Source of the DNA: CAYRIH01 sp964424375
GTDB taxonomy: Bacteria > Patescibacteriota > Kazan-3B-28 > UBA10110
Assembly (NCBI GenBank): GCA_964424375.1
Contig: CAYRIH010000003.1
Coordinates: 1-64,000, forward strand
Direction of reading: 5' to 3'
Length of the DNA stretch: 64,000 nucleotides
Below the pieces are notes generated by a model, which worked only from the letters and a program-made list of their open reading frames with translations, had not been told where the DNA came from and searched no databases. Positions within the stretch are counted from its first letter, which is position 1. The number at the start of each line of letters is the position of its first letter. The translations under genes and the position numbers were made by a program. Shown here piece by piece: positions 24,330 through 32,549 of this stretch.

Positions 24330-26534
24330 ATGGCTAGAAAAAGAAAAAGAAGATATAAATATCGTTCTTACCAAACTTCTAAGTGGAGCCGGGGACTTAA
24401 TTTGGATCTTGAGTTAGAACCGCATATAGTGCGTGAAATGATTGCAGTGCTTTTAATGGGTTTGGGTGTGTTTGTGTTGCTAGCTATCTTAGGAATGGCT
24501 GGAAGTATTGGTCATGTTTTTTATAATATGCTGAGGCTGGGTTTAGGTTGGACTAGTTTTATTTTACCTATTCTTTTCATTGGATCTGGTATAGCTTTGT
24601 TTTATCCAGTTAAGTATAAATTTAATACCACCAATATTGTTGGTTTGGTTTTGTTAGTAGTATCACTTTCTTCTTTAATTCATTTATTTGTATCACCGAG
24701 CAATGGATCTGAAGTAGCCTTAAGTGGTGCTGGCGGTGGATATTTGGGTTTAGGTGTGGCTTTAGCCTTAGTTAAATTAATAGATTTTTGGGCAACCTTA
24801 CTAATTTTGGGTATGGCTTTTGTCATATCCCTCTTATTTATTTTTGGACAACCTCTAAGGGAATTATATTATCGATTCAGGCTCAACTTGCCGCCTATCC
24901 CTAAAATGCCAAAAGTGGTAGTGAATGATGCTAATGGTAAGTATAATGATTTGCAGGAAGAAGAAGGTATGGAGGATACAGAAGAATTAAGTAGTCCAGT
25001 CAAACAAACAATTAAACCTAAAACTTCATCTATCGGGAAAGATAAAGAAACAGAGTTTGTCCCAGTTTTAGCTGATACTAATGACAATTTTACTCCCCCG
25101 TCGTTGGATTTGTTGAGCAGTTTTGTAACTAAAGTTGATAGCGGCAACATTAGACAGAATGTTACAGTTATTCAAGAAACGTTGGAGGATTTTGGCATAG
25201 AGGTGGAAATGTCAGAAGTTAATGTTGGACCAACTGTTACTCAATATACCCTTAAGCCAGCTGCTGGCATTAAATTGTCTCGGATTAGTAATTTATCTAA
25301 TGATTTGTCCTTGGCCTTAGCTGCACATCCGATTCGAATAGAAGCCCCCATCCCAGGCCGTTCATTGGTAGGGATTGAAGTACCAAATCGCAAAACTTCA
25401 ATTGTCCGATTGAGAGAAATCATAGAATCGGACGCCTTTCAATCTGTCCGCTCTAATTTACGGATGCCTTTGGGTAGAGATGTAGCAGGCAACCCAGTAG
25501 CATCCGATTTGGCTCGTATGCCCCATTTGCTCATTGCGGGTGCCACCGGTATGGGGAAAAGTGTTTTTCTTAATTCTATTTTAATTGGTTTGTTATATCA
25601 GAATTCGCCTAATGATTTGCGTTTGATTTTGGTAGATCCAAAACGGGTTGAATTTACGGCTTATAATGACATTCCTCATTTACTAGCACCAGTGATAGTA
25701 GATCCGCATAAAACTATCAATTCCCTAAGATGGTTGGTCAGTGAAATGGAAAGACGTTATAAAATTTTTGCAGATCACAAAGTGCGTTTTATCAGCGCTT
25801 TTAATAAGGCCAATCCGGACTCAAAAATGCCTCATATTATTTTGATAATAGATGAAATGGCAGACTTAATGGCAGTTTCGGCTAGAGAGGTAGAAGCTTA
25901 TGTTTGCCGTCTGGCCCAGATGTCTCGAGCTGTGGGCATACATCTAATTTTAGCTACTCAAAGACCTTCTGTAGATGTTATCACTGGATTGATTAAAGCT
26001 AATTTTCCATCTCGTTTAGCCTTTGCAGTAACTTCAGGTATGGATTCGCGTACTATTATCGATACTGTCGGCGCCGAGAAATTGCTGGGCAACGGTGATA
26101 TGTTGTTTTTGCCTTCTGATGCTAGCAAGCCTAGACGTATCCAAGGATCATTTGTGGGAGATAAAGAAGTTAAGGCAGTAACTAATTTTGTTAAACAGCA
26201 AGCCGACCCTACTTATATTGATGAATTAGTAGCGGAAACTAAAAATTCTAAGCAAGCCGAAATCGAATCTAATGGAGACAAACTACTGGAAGAAGCCATA
26301 GATTTAGTTGTTAAAACTGGCAAGGCATCAGCTAGTTATTTGCAAAGGAGATTTAAAATTGGTTATGCTCGAGCTGCTAGATTATTAGATTTATTAGAAG
26401 CTAAAGGTGTAGTGGGACCTGGCGAAGGCGCAAAACCGCGCAAGATTTTGATTTCTAGAACAGATCTTGAAGATGTTGTTGATCAAGAAGGTATAGAAAA
26501 GGAAGATAAAGAATTAGAACAGAAAGAGGTTTAA
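24330..26534 (+). CDS. ftsK: DNA translocase FtsK/SpoIIIE
   Basis: FtsK pumps chromosomal DNA through the closing septum. The 734-residue protein has a basic N-terminus, four membrane segments (about 35-165), an acidic linker, the alpha/beta motor with Walker A GATGMGKS near residue 412 and Walker B LIIDEMADL near 510, and a C-terminal winged-helix gamma domain (YLQRRFKIGYARAARLLDLL). The ATG at 24330 is preferred over a TTG one codon earlier because of the GAAAGGA spacing. Confidence 0.96.
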   Translation: MARKRKRRYKYRSYQTSKWSRGLNLDLELEPHIVREMIAVLLMGLGVFVLLAILGMAGSIGHVFYNMLRLGLGWTSFILPILFIGSGIALFYPVKYKFNTTNIVGLVLLVVSLSSLIHLFVSPSNGSEVALSGAGGGYLGLGVALALVKLIDFWATLLILGMAFVISLLFIFGQPLRELYYRFRLNLPPIPKMPKVVVNDANGKYNDLQEEEGMEDTEELSSPVKQTIKPKTSSIGKDKETEFVPVLADTNDNFTPPSLDLLSSFVTKVDSGNIRQNVTVIQETLEDFGIEVEMSEVNVGPTVTQYTLKPAAGIKLSRISNLSNDLSLALAAHPIRIEAPIPGRSLVGIEVPNRKTSIVRLREIIESDAFQSVRSNLRMPLGRDVAGNPVASDLARMPHLLIAGATGMGKSVFLNSILIGLLYQNSPNDLRLILVDPKRVEFTAYNDIPHLLAPVIVDPHKTINSLRWLVSEMERRYKIFADHKVRFISAFNKANPDSKMPHIILIIDEMADLMAVSAREVEAYVCRLAQMSRAVGIHLILATQRPSVDVITGLIKANFPSRLAFAVTSGMDSRTIIDTVGAEKLLGNGDMLFLPSDASKPRRIQGSFVGDKEVKAVTNFVKQQADPTYIDELVAETKNSKQAEIESNGDKLLEEAIDLVVKTGKASASYLQRRFKIGYARAARLLDLLEAKGVVGPGEGAKPRKILISRTDLEDVVDQEGIEKEDKELEQKEV

Positions 26535-26536
26535 CT

Positions 26537-27028
26537 ATGGCTAATTCTTCTTTTGATATTGTTTCAGAAATTGACCAGCAAGAGTTGGTTAATGCCTTAG
26601 ATCAAACCAGAAAAGAAGTAGTTACTCGATATGATTTTAAAGATATTGTAGTAGAGATTAAACATGACGATGACAAACTAATTTTGATGACACCAGATGA
26701 ATTTAAATATAAAGCCGTGATGGAAATTATCCAATCTAAAATTATACGTCGGGGTCTTAGTTTGAAGATATTGGGAGAGCGTAAACAGGAAAAAGCTTCT
26801 GGCGGAAACTTAAGAACCACAATCCAGTTGGTTGAAGGTATTGATCAAGACAAAGCCAAAAAAATTTCAAAAATAATTCGGGAAACTATACCAAAAATTA
26901 AAACCCAAATTCAGGGAGATGCCATTCGAGTAATATCTAGTAGTAAAGATGAACTTCAGTCAGTTATGCAATTACTCAAAGATAACCCAGTTATTGGTAT
27001 TCCTCTGCAATTTACTAATTATCGCTGA
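26537..27028 (+). CDS. yajQ: YajQ family nucleotide-binding protein
   Basis: The 163-residue protein matches YajQ (DUF520): it opens with SSFDIVSEIDQQELVNALDQ, the usual start, and contains the RYDFK and GDAIRVISSSKDELQ motifs. Family members bind nucleotides or tRNA, and cyclic di-GMP has been reported for some, but the cellular role is not settled. It starts two bases after ftsK and precedes recA. Confidence 0.93.
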   Translation: MANSSFDIVSEIDQQELVNALDQTRKEVVTRYDFKDIVVEIKHDDDKLILMTPDEFKYKAVMEIIQSKIIRRGLSLKILGERKQEKASGGNLRTTIQLVEGIDQDKAKKISKIIRETIPKIKTQIQGDAIRVISSSKDELQSVMQLLKDNPVIGIPLQFTNYR

Positions 27029-27063
27029 TATAATAATTTGTGTTATCTTTTAAATTATAATTT

Positions 27064-28062
27064 ATGAATCTAGCCAAAACTACAACTAAGCTTAGTACTG
27101 ATTCTTTAAATGAAACTTTAGATCAACTAGAAAAAAAATATGGTAAAGGAGCCATTATGCGCATGGGAGAATCTCAACGGATAGATGTGGATGCTATTCC
27201 AACTGGTTCCATAACTTTGGATATAGCCCTGGGGGTTGGTGGAGTGCCTAAGGGTAGAGTTGTAGAAATCTTTGGTCCCGAATCGTCTGGTAAAACTACG
27301 CTAGCTCTTCATATCGTGGCTCAGGCCCAGAAGCGAGGAGAGGTGGCAGCTTTTATAGATGCTGAACATGCTCTTGATCCTGAATATGCTAAGCGAATTG
27401 GAGTAGATATTAAAAATTTACTCATTTCCCAACCAGATACTGGCGAACAAGCTTTAGATATTGTAGAAGCGCTGGCTAAATCTAACTCAGTTGGAGTGGT
27501 AGTAATTGATTCAGTAGCGGCCTTAGTGCCTCGAGCTGAAATTGAAGGTGAGATGGGAGATGCCCATATGGGCTTGCAGGCTAGATTAATGAGTCAAGCC
27601 ATGAGAAAGATTACTGCCTATGTCAGTAAATCTAGAACTACTGTAATCTTTATCAATCAATTAAGAATGAAAATAGGTGTTATGTTTGGTAATCCAGAGA
27701 CTACGACTGGTGGGAATGCCCTTAAATTTTACTCTTCCATTAGAATGGATATTCGTCGCATTGAGGCAATTAAAAGAGATGATGTAAATATTGGGAATAA
27801 GGTTCGAGTTAAAGTAGTTAAAAATAAAGTTGCGCCACCTTTTCGTCAAGCCGAATTTGATTTAATGTTTAGTCACGGTATATCAAGAGAGGGTGAATTG
27901 GTAGATTTAGGAGTTCATCGAGGCATAATTAGCAGATCTGGGGCTTGGTATGAATATGATGGTGAGAAGATTGGCCAAGGCAAAGAAGCAGCCAAAGAGT
28001 TTTTAAAAGCCAATAAAAAAATAGCCAACCAAATAGAAAAGGCCATTAAAGCCATTGGCTAG
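27064..28062 (+). CDS. recA: Recombinase RecA
   Basis: RecA forms the filament for strand exchange and SOS induction. The 332 residues contain Walker A GPESSGKT at 71-78, Walker B VVIDSVAAL, the L1/L2 loops (GEMGDAHMG and FINQLRMKIGVMFGNPETTTGGNAL) and the MAW-type glutamate. The C-terminal acidic tail of proteobacterial RecA is absent, so the protein is slightly short. No intein is present. TATAAT at 27029-27034, just after the yajQ stop, is a possible -10 box. Confidence 0.98.
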   Translation: MNLAKTTTKLSTDSLNETLDQLEKKYGKGAIMRMGESQRIDVDAIPTGSITLDIALGVGGVPKGRVVEIFGPESSGKTTLALHIVAQAQKRGEVAAFIDAEHALDPEYAKRIGVDIKNLLISQPDTGEQALDIVEALAKSNSVGVVVIDSVAALVPRAEIEGEMGDAHMGLQARLMSQAMRKITAYVSKSRTTVIFINQLRMKIGVMFGNPETTTGGNALKFYSSIRMDIRRIEAIKRDDVNIGNKVRVKVVKNKVAPPFRQAEFDLMFSHGISREGELVDLGVHRGIISRSGAWYEYDGEKIGQGKEAAKEFLKANKKIANQIEKAIKAIG

Positions 28063-28087
28063 GTTTATTTCATAGGGTTTTGATGAT

Positions 28088-29056
28088 TTAAATTATTTCT
28101 ACCAAAGTGCCATTTTCTGCCCAGTCATACAATACTTTAGAAGCGACAATACCCAATCTGATACACCCATGAGATCTTTTTTCGCCTAGATGGGAATAGT
28201 CCTCATACAATTTTCCATTGGTATAGAGGCGACCATTTAAAACCTGTCCTTCTTGGCCTTCATATCGGGCAGGGTTGACTTTCCAATATGGCAAGCGGTG
28301 TAGACCATATCCCTTAAAACCATATTTTAGGCTAGATAAGGCCATCCAATTGTCCATATATAATTCATAGTCAGATGAGTAGGCGACATCGGCATGATTA
28401 AGTATTTTATATAAGCCTTTTGGGGTAGCATAACCAGATGTCCCAGTGGAGACAGGAGTGTTCATAATTACAATATGATTTTCAATGGCTAGTAATTGTT
28501 GATTTTCTAAATATATAATAATCTTTTTTTCATTGCCTGTACTTTGATAGCTTAGCTTTTCTCCGACTTGAATTATCCATTCAATTGTTTGTCCATTTAT
28601 ATATTGAGTATTATTTAATATTGGCACAAAACTTTGTTTATATATTCCACTGTCTGCTGCGGCTATAATAGGAATTTGAAAAGTTACTACCCCGCGAGGC
28701 TTAATACTAATCACATTTTTGGGATAAGTTGGTTTGACTATTGTTTGATCTATCCATTCAGAAGTGGCGAATGGACTTTGATAATTAATAGTTCCATCAA
28801 AAAATGTACTGTTTAAGGACAAATTATCAACGGACCAGTCTAATTGGCCGTTATTTTGAATAGTGATTTCTAAAAAATCTGATTCGTAGTGTCTAAGCCA
28901 AGGATTTGAGTTTTGTCTAATGATTTGATAGCTGTATAAGGGAGCATTGAGTTTTCTTTCGTTGTTTAATTCTTCAGCATATACACGGTAGATAAATGCG
29001 CCTGCGATCAGACTAAAACCAAGTAAAACAGCTCCTAAAACTTTTAATATTTTCAT
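28088..29056 (-). CDS. L,D-transpeptidase (YkuD domain)
   Basis: The enzyme cross-links peptidoglycan through 3-3 bonds or anchors proteins. The 322-residue protein has an N-terminal membrane segment (about 5-26), an extracellular region of about 130 residues and a C-terminal YkuD domain (about 180-322). The catalytic motif SHGCIRLG near residue 295 is preceded by the conserved histidine in YSHLGEK. It is convergent with recA and has its own promoter at 29090-29118, which mirrors that of the divergent gene at 29229. Confidence 0.93.
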   Translation of the reverse strand: MKILKVLGAVLLGFSLIAGAFIYRVYAEELNNERKLNAPLYSYQIIRQNSNPWLRHYESDFLEITIQNNGQLDWSVDNLSLNSTFFDGTINYQSPFATSEWIDQTIVKPTYPKNVISIKPRGVVTFQIPIIAAADSGIYKQSFVPILNNTQYINGQTIEWIIQVGEKLSYQSTGNEKKIIIYLENQQLLAIENHIVIMNTPVSTGTSGYATPKGLYKILNHADVAYSSDYELYMDNWMALSSLKYGFKGYGLHRLPYWKVNPARYEGQEGQVLNGRLYTNGKLYEDYSHLGEKRSHGCIRLGIVASKVLYDWAENGTLVEII

Positions 29057-29089
29057 ATTTGTTTTTATTTTGATTAAAGGTATTTTCTT

Positions 29090-29118
29090 ATTATATCAAA
29101 AAATCAGCTTCTAGTCAA
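29090..29118 (-). promoter_or_regulatory. L,D-transpeptidase promoter
   Basis: On the - strand TTGACT (29118-29113), a 17-base spacer and TATAAT (29095-29090) form a near-perfect promoter. The spacer contains AGCTGATT. The same TTGACT plus AGCTGATT arrangement occurs in the divergent promoter at 29139. Confidence 0.75.
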
Positions 29119-29153
29119 TGTTTTTAAAGATATTCTTCTTGACTGAGCTGATT
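29102..29153. promoter_or_regulatory. Inverted repeat spanning divergent promoters
   Basis: AATCAGCT (29102-29109) and AGTCAA (29113-29118) are mirrored by TTGACT (29139-29144) and AGCTGATT (29146-29153). The -35 boxes of both divergent promoters form part of the repeat, with AGCTGATT next to each. This could be an operator for one regulator that controls both genes, or two similar activator sites. Confidence 0.5.
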
Positions 29154-29167
29154 TATAATAATAATAT
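29139..29167 (+). promoter_or_regulatory. Promoter of the zinc-finger protein gene at 29229
   Basis: TTGACT (29139-29144), a 17-base spacer that contains AGCTGATT and TAATAT (29162-29167) give a good promoter. The leader would be about 55 bases and ends in a strong Shine-Dalgarno, AAAGGAG. Confidence 0.6.
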
Positions 29168-29228
29168 ACAATAAATACTTTGACATAAAGCAAAATTACT
29201 ATTTCCAAAAAACAGAAAGGAGCACAGC

Positions 29229-29819
29229 GTGGCAGAAAAACTACACGAAGTTTCACTGCCCTATCGGGTAGATGTAGCACCTTCTGGCAACACAGAAAGG
29301 GTTATCAAAGGGATATTGGTTCTTAAAATCGAGGCTAGGAATGCTAGTCTGGCTATAGAACAGGTCATAGCTAATATTGGCATTCAATCCATTGATGGTC
29401 ACCTTCTCTTGCCGTATCGGTTTATTGATACTGGTAAAAAAACTGGTGAGAATTATTGGTGGGTTTTAACTGATGATTCTTATTGTGTAGTTAGGGCATT
29501 TTGTAGGGATGATGTTTGCAAAAAGATTATGGAACAGAATTTAAATCCCAGACAAATTAAAAAAATTGAGAAGCCTAAGTTGTTATCAGCTTCTCACCAA
29601 CCGAGCCTGTTTCTTGTTAATGAATGTATAACCGAACCCCCACAACACAAACCTCAACGCACTGACAACCCTTCAAACTTATCATCCTGGGCATGTGAAG
29701 TGTGCGGAGAGACAAATGCCGAACTTATGAAGGATTGTTGTGAGTGTGGTGCCCCTCGGGACAAGCCATTTGCTGACACTCCTAAATCTAAAGATTTCGT
29801 TGTTACAAGCAGTGGTTAG
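29229..29819 (+). CDS. Hypothetical protein with C-terminal zinc finger
   Basis: The first 115 residues have no recognisable family. Residues about 153-182 form a RanBP2-like zinc ribbon: WACEVCGETN followed after ten residues by CCECGAPR, so four cysteines are available for zinc. Such fingers usually bind RNA or protein. The GTG start is chosen because AAAGGAG sits seven bases upstream. A terminator follows at 29846 and a dedicated promoter precedes it, so it is a single-gene unit. It is divergent from the L,D-transpeptidase and may share control with it. Confidence 0.8.
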   Translation: MAEKLHEVSLPYRVDVAPSGNTERVIKGILVLKIEARNASLAIEQVIANIGIQSIDGHLLLPYRFIDTGKKTGENYWWVLTDDSYCVVRAFCRDDVCKKIMEQNLNPRQIKKIEKPKLLSASHQPSLFLVNECITEPPQHKPQRTDNPSNLSSWACEVCGETNAELMKDCCECGAPRDKPFADTPKSKDFVVTSSG

Positions 29820-29845
29820 CATCAATCTTTTCAGTGGATAAAAAT

Positions 29846-29880
29846 AGCCATTTTCTTAATAGAAAGTGGCTTTTGTTTTC
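29846..29880 (+). terminator. Rho-independent terminator
   Basis: AGCCATTTTCT (29846-29856) pairs with AGAAAGTGGCT (29861-29871) through one G-U pair, followed by a T-rich tail. It ends the zinc-finger protein transcript. Confidence 0.85.
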
Positions 29881-29921
29881 TAGTAGTTTAAGTATTTTCG
29901 GACTAAGTTTGTAATTTTGTT

Positions 29922-30134
29922 TTAAGTTATGTAAGAAAGTAAAATTGATGAGTTTTGCCAGTTTAAAAAGATTAGGCTAATCAGAAATATAATTACCAGC
30001 AATATCAAAACCCAAAATAGCCAGTGGATACTATCGTCTCTTTCTTCTGGCATCAATATAATGAATGGTTTTTTTACAGGGAGTAATAATCTGAGCTTAC
30101 TTATCCCCCATTTTTTATGATGTTTTTTGGCCAT
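29922..30134 (-). CDS. Small single-span membrane protein, 70 aa
   Basis: The protein has a lysine/histidine-rich N-terminus, then one strongly hydrophobic segment (about 37-58, WLFWVLILLVIIFLISLIFL). It is unknown. It lies downstream of rsmI on the same strand, 68 bases away. The positive-inside rule puts the basic N-terminus in the cytoplasm. No Shine-Dalgarno is visible, so the gene is plausible but not certain. Confidence 0.55.
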   Translation of the reverse strand: MAKKHHKKWGISKLRLLLPVKKPFIILMPEERDDSIHWLFWVLILLVIIFLISLIFLNWQNSSILLSYIT

Positions 30135-30202
30135 TTAGCAGTTGGTTTACATTTTTAGTATAACTCTATCAGTAATTTTAGGAAAATATTTTATAATTAT
30201 TT

Positions 30203-30880
30203 TTAATGATTATTGGTTTCTGGCAAAATAATTATTACAAATTCGCCCTTAAATCGTCGTTTGCCAAACAATTCTATCAGCTCATTTGTATCCCCTTCTA
30301 TTAATTCTTCAAATTTTTTAGTTATTTCTCTAGCAATTATTATCTGCCGTCTGCCAAGATATTTTTCGATGTCTTGAAGAGTTCTAATGACCCTGTAAGG
30401 TGATTCATAGATGACTATGGGTATTTTAAGGATCATTAATTGTTTAAGTAGTGTTTGACGTCCTTTTTTCTTTGGAATAAATCCGGCAAAATAAAATGAA
30501 TCTGCTTTAATGCCAGCTATACTAAGAGCAGTAGTAACAGCTGACGGTCCTGGTATGGCAATTATATCAATCCCATTTTTGCGGGCTTGTTTAACTAATT
30601 TTCCTCCTGGGTCTTGAATCCCTGGCGTACCAGCATCAGTAACTAATGCTAAATTTTGTCCTGATTTGAGCTTGTCAATCAGTAAGTCGATTTTTTTATC
30701 ACGGCTGTGTTGATGATAAGCAATAGTTGGAGTATTCAGTTTATATCTTTGTAGCAATTTTTTGGTTATTCTAGAATCTTCGCATATCACAAAATCTACT
30801 TTATCTAAAATATCCAGCGCGCGCAGGGTGATGTCTGCTAAATTTCCAATTGGTGTAGCTACGACATAGAGAGTACCCAT
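30203..30880 (-). CDS. rsmI: 16S rRNA 2'-O-methyltransferase RsmI
   Basis: RsmI methylates the ribose of C1402 in 16S rRNA. The 225-residue protein opens GTLYVVATPIGNLADITLRA, the family hallmark, and has the TDAGTPGIQDPG and AIPGPSAVTTALSIAG motifs of the tetrapyrrole-methylase-type fold. The C-terminal extra domain of some RsmI proteins is missing. It follows rsmA, which acts on the same rRNA, 37 bases downstream. Confidence 0.95.
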   Translation of the reverse strand: MGTLYVVATPIGNLADITLRALDILDKVDFVICEDSRITKKLLQRYKLNTPTIAYHQHSRDKKIDLLIDKLKSGQNLALVTDAGTPGIQDPGGKLVKQARKNGIDIIAIPGPSAVTTALSIAGIKADSFYFAGFIPKKKGRQTLLKQLMILKIPIVIYESPYRVIRTLQDIEKYLGRRQIIIAREITKKFEELIEGDTNELIELFGKRRFKGEFVIIILPETNNH

Positions 30881-30917
30881 AATTTTATATAAAGTTTGTT
30901 ATAGTAATAAGAATAAT

Positions 30918-31778
30918 TTAGGTTGTAGCGCTTTTTAAAATCTTTTGCAGGTTTTGATGCAGTTTTGTCCATTCGGCAATAGTTAGTGTCTGAGCTCTTC
31001 TACTACTCCTGATGTCGCTTTGAGTTAATACTTTTTTAATAATAGCATTATCAAGATAAAGGTTACTGGATAAAGAATTATGAAGTTGTTTACGCTTTTC
31101 ATTAAACCCAGCTTTTATAGTCTGGAAAAGTTTTTCATCACTGCTTAAAGTTTCCAACTTCTTTTTATAAGGGATTATTCTTATAATAGCTGAATCAACT
31201 TTGGGTTGTGGCCAAAAAGCATTTTTAGACACATTGCTAATGATTTCTGGCTGACCGTAGAATTGGATTATTATACTTAAAAGATTAGCGTTTGGAGGAG
31301 TAGATATGATGCGTTCAGCCACTTCTTTTTGTACCATCAAAACCATCATATTAGGGCTAAACTGGCTCTGCAGGAAAAAGCGAATAATAGCAGATGTTAG
31401 ATAATACGGCAGATTGGCTATTAATTTATATGGTTTATTAAGATAGGTTTTAAAAAATTTTCTATCTAGCATGAGGGCGTTGTCTTGCACAATTTCTATG
31501 CCAGTCAAATCGGAGTTAATTGATTTAAAGACCCTGATTATTTCTGGATCTTTTTCGACAGCTATAATTTGTTTTACAAAGCTTGATAGGGCGCGAGTTA
31601 GGGTGCCTAATCCTGGTCCTATCTCCAAAACAATGTCATTTGACTTAAGTTTTGCTGCTGTGATGATGTTATCTAATACATCCTGATCAATTAAAAAATG
31701 TTGCCCAAGTTTCTTTTGGGCAAAAGCGTGATATTCTTTAAGAATTCTTTTAATAGTATTTTGGTCCGTGAGATCCAA
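30918..31778 (-). CDS. rsmA: 16S rRNA dimethyladenosine transferase RsmA
   Basis: RsmA (KsgA) dimethylates A1518 and A1519 near the 3' end of 16S rRNA as a late assembly check. The 286-residue protein has the start KKLGQHFLIDQDVLDNI, SAM motif I VLEIGPGLGTLT near residue 50, and the catalytic motif IV NLPYYLTSAI near 120. The C-terminal helical domain is complete. It lies seven bases downstream of the RlpA-like gene and upstream of rsmI. Confidence 0.96.
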   Translation of the reverse strand: MDLTDQNTIKRILKEYHAFAQKKLGQHFLIDQDVLDNIITAAKLKSNDIVLEIGPGLGTLTRALSSFVKQIIAVEKDPEIIRVFKSINSDLTGIEIVQDNALMLDRKFFKTYLNKPYKLIANLPYYLTSAIIRFFLQSQFSPNMMVLMVQKEVAERIISTPPNANLLSIIIQFYGQPEIISNVSKNAFWPQPKVDSAIIRIIPYKKKLETLSSDEKLFQTIKAGFNEKRKQLHNSLSSNLYLDNAIIKKVLTQSDIRSSRRAQTLTIAEWTKLHQNLQKILKSATT

Positions 31779-31785
31779 TCTTGAT

Positions 31786-32484
31786 TTATATTAAATAATA
31801 TTTGATTTGGATTTTCCCGGCTCCTAGCGGGGCTAGTTTGGAAAAAGCTATACTATTAAGATCGAGAGATACTCCAGTCCAGGCCTCTGGACCATAGTCG
31901 TTAACTACCACATCCACCGTTTTACCAGAATTGACTGCAATAACTCTTAATTGACTGCCTCTAGGGAACTGAGTGCTAGCAGTAGTTAGTTTACTACCCC
32001 ATCGATACCATGTAGCAGTTCCTCGATATGTTGGTGATTTTGGTTCCCCTTGGGGCAGAGCTTCCTCCTGCCGGACTGGAGTATCTGGGCTGGAAGCTGG
32101 GGCAGAGTCTAGTTCTGGCTCACTAGCTTTTTTGATTGCTTCTTTTAAATTAGATGCCACGGTTGTATTAATAGTGGCAGATGAGACTTTTATAAAAATT
32201 ATATCTCCGCTAGATAATTCTTTATCAAAGGCTGGGAAGACTGAAATTATTTCTTCTTGGTTTGGGTAAATTTCATCAACTAATCCCCCAACAGTTCGTT
32301 GAGTAGTAGTCTGAATTGTACTCAAGCCATTAACCACTAGCGATATTGTTTTTTCCTGTGCTTCTGCTCTATCTAAAGCTAAAAACAGATATACTAAGAG
32401 TATTAGTAAAACAATAAATACAATACTGATCTTAGGATTAATTAATTTCCCAGGATGTGGTTCAGTTTCGGTTTCAACCCTCAA
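31786..32484 (-). CDS. Secreted YabE/RlpA-like protein (DUF348 and DPBB)
   Basis: The 232-residue protein has a membrane segment (about 18-40), a DUF348-like stretch (about 48-110, ISLVVNGLSTIQTT), a proline- and acid-rich linker and a C-terminal double-psi beta-barrel (about 152-232, GTATWYRWGSKLTTAST and VVVNDYGPEAW) like RlpA. Such proteins act on or bind peptidoglycan. The TTG start is chosen because AGGAGG lies five bases upstream. The 3D-type aspartates of muralytic 3D domains are not all present, so I do not claim catalysis. Confidence 0.82.
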   Translation of the reverse strand: MRVETETEPHPGKLINPKISIVFIVLLILLVYLFLALDRAEAQEKTISLVVNGLSTIQTTTQRTVGGLVDEIYPNQEEIISVFPAFDKELSSGDIIFIKVSSATINTTVASNLKEAIKKASEPELDSAPASSPDTPVRQEEALPQGEPKSPTYRGTATWYRWGSKLTTASTQFPRGSQLRVIAVNSGKTVDVVVNDYGPEAWTGVSLDLNSIAFSKLAPLGAGKIQIKYYLI

Positions 32485-32549
32485 TTCAACCTCCTAAATA
32501 TTTGCCAACAATAGTTATTATATCAAAAAATGCCGGTAATATAATGGCT

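Noticed and set aside
28063..28087. Terminator between recA and the L,D-transpeptidase gene
   Set aside because: The 25-base spacer holds no convincing stem with a T-run for either direction.
31973..32269. 98-codon frame opposite the RlpA-like gene
   Set aside because: It lies wholly within the confidently assigned gene at 31786-32484, which has a strong ribosome site and a known domain.
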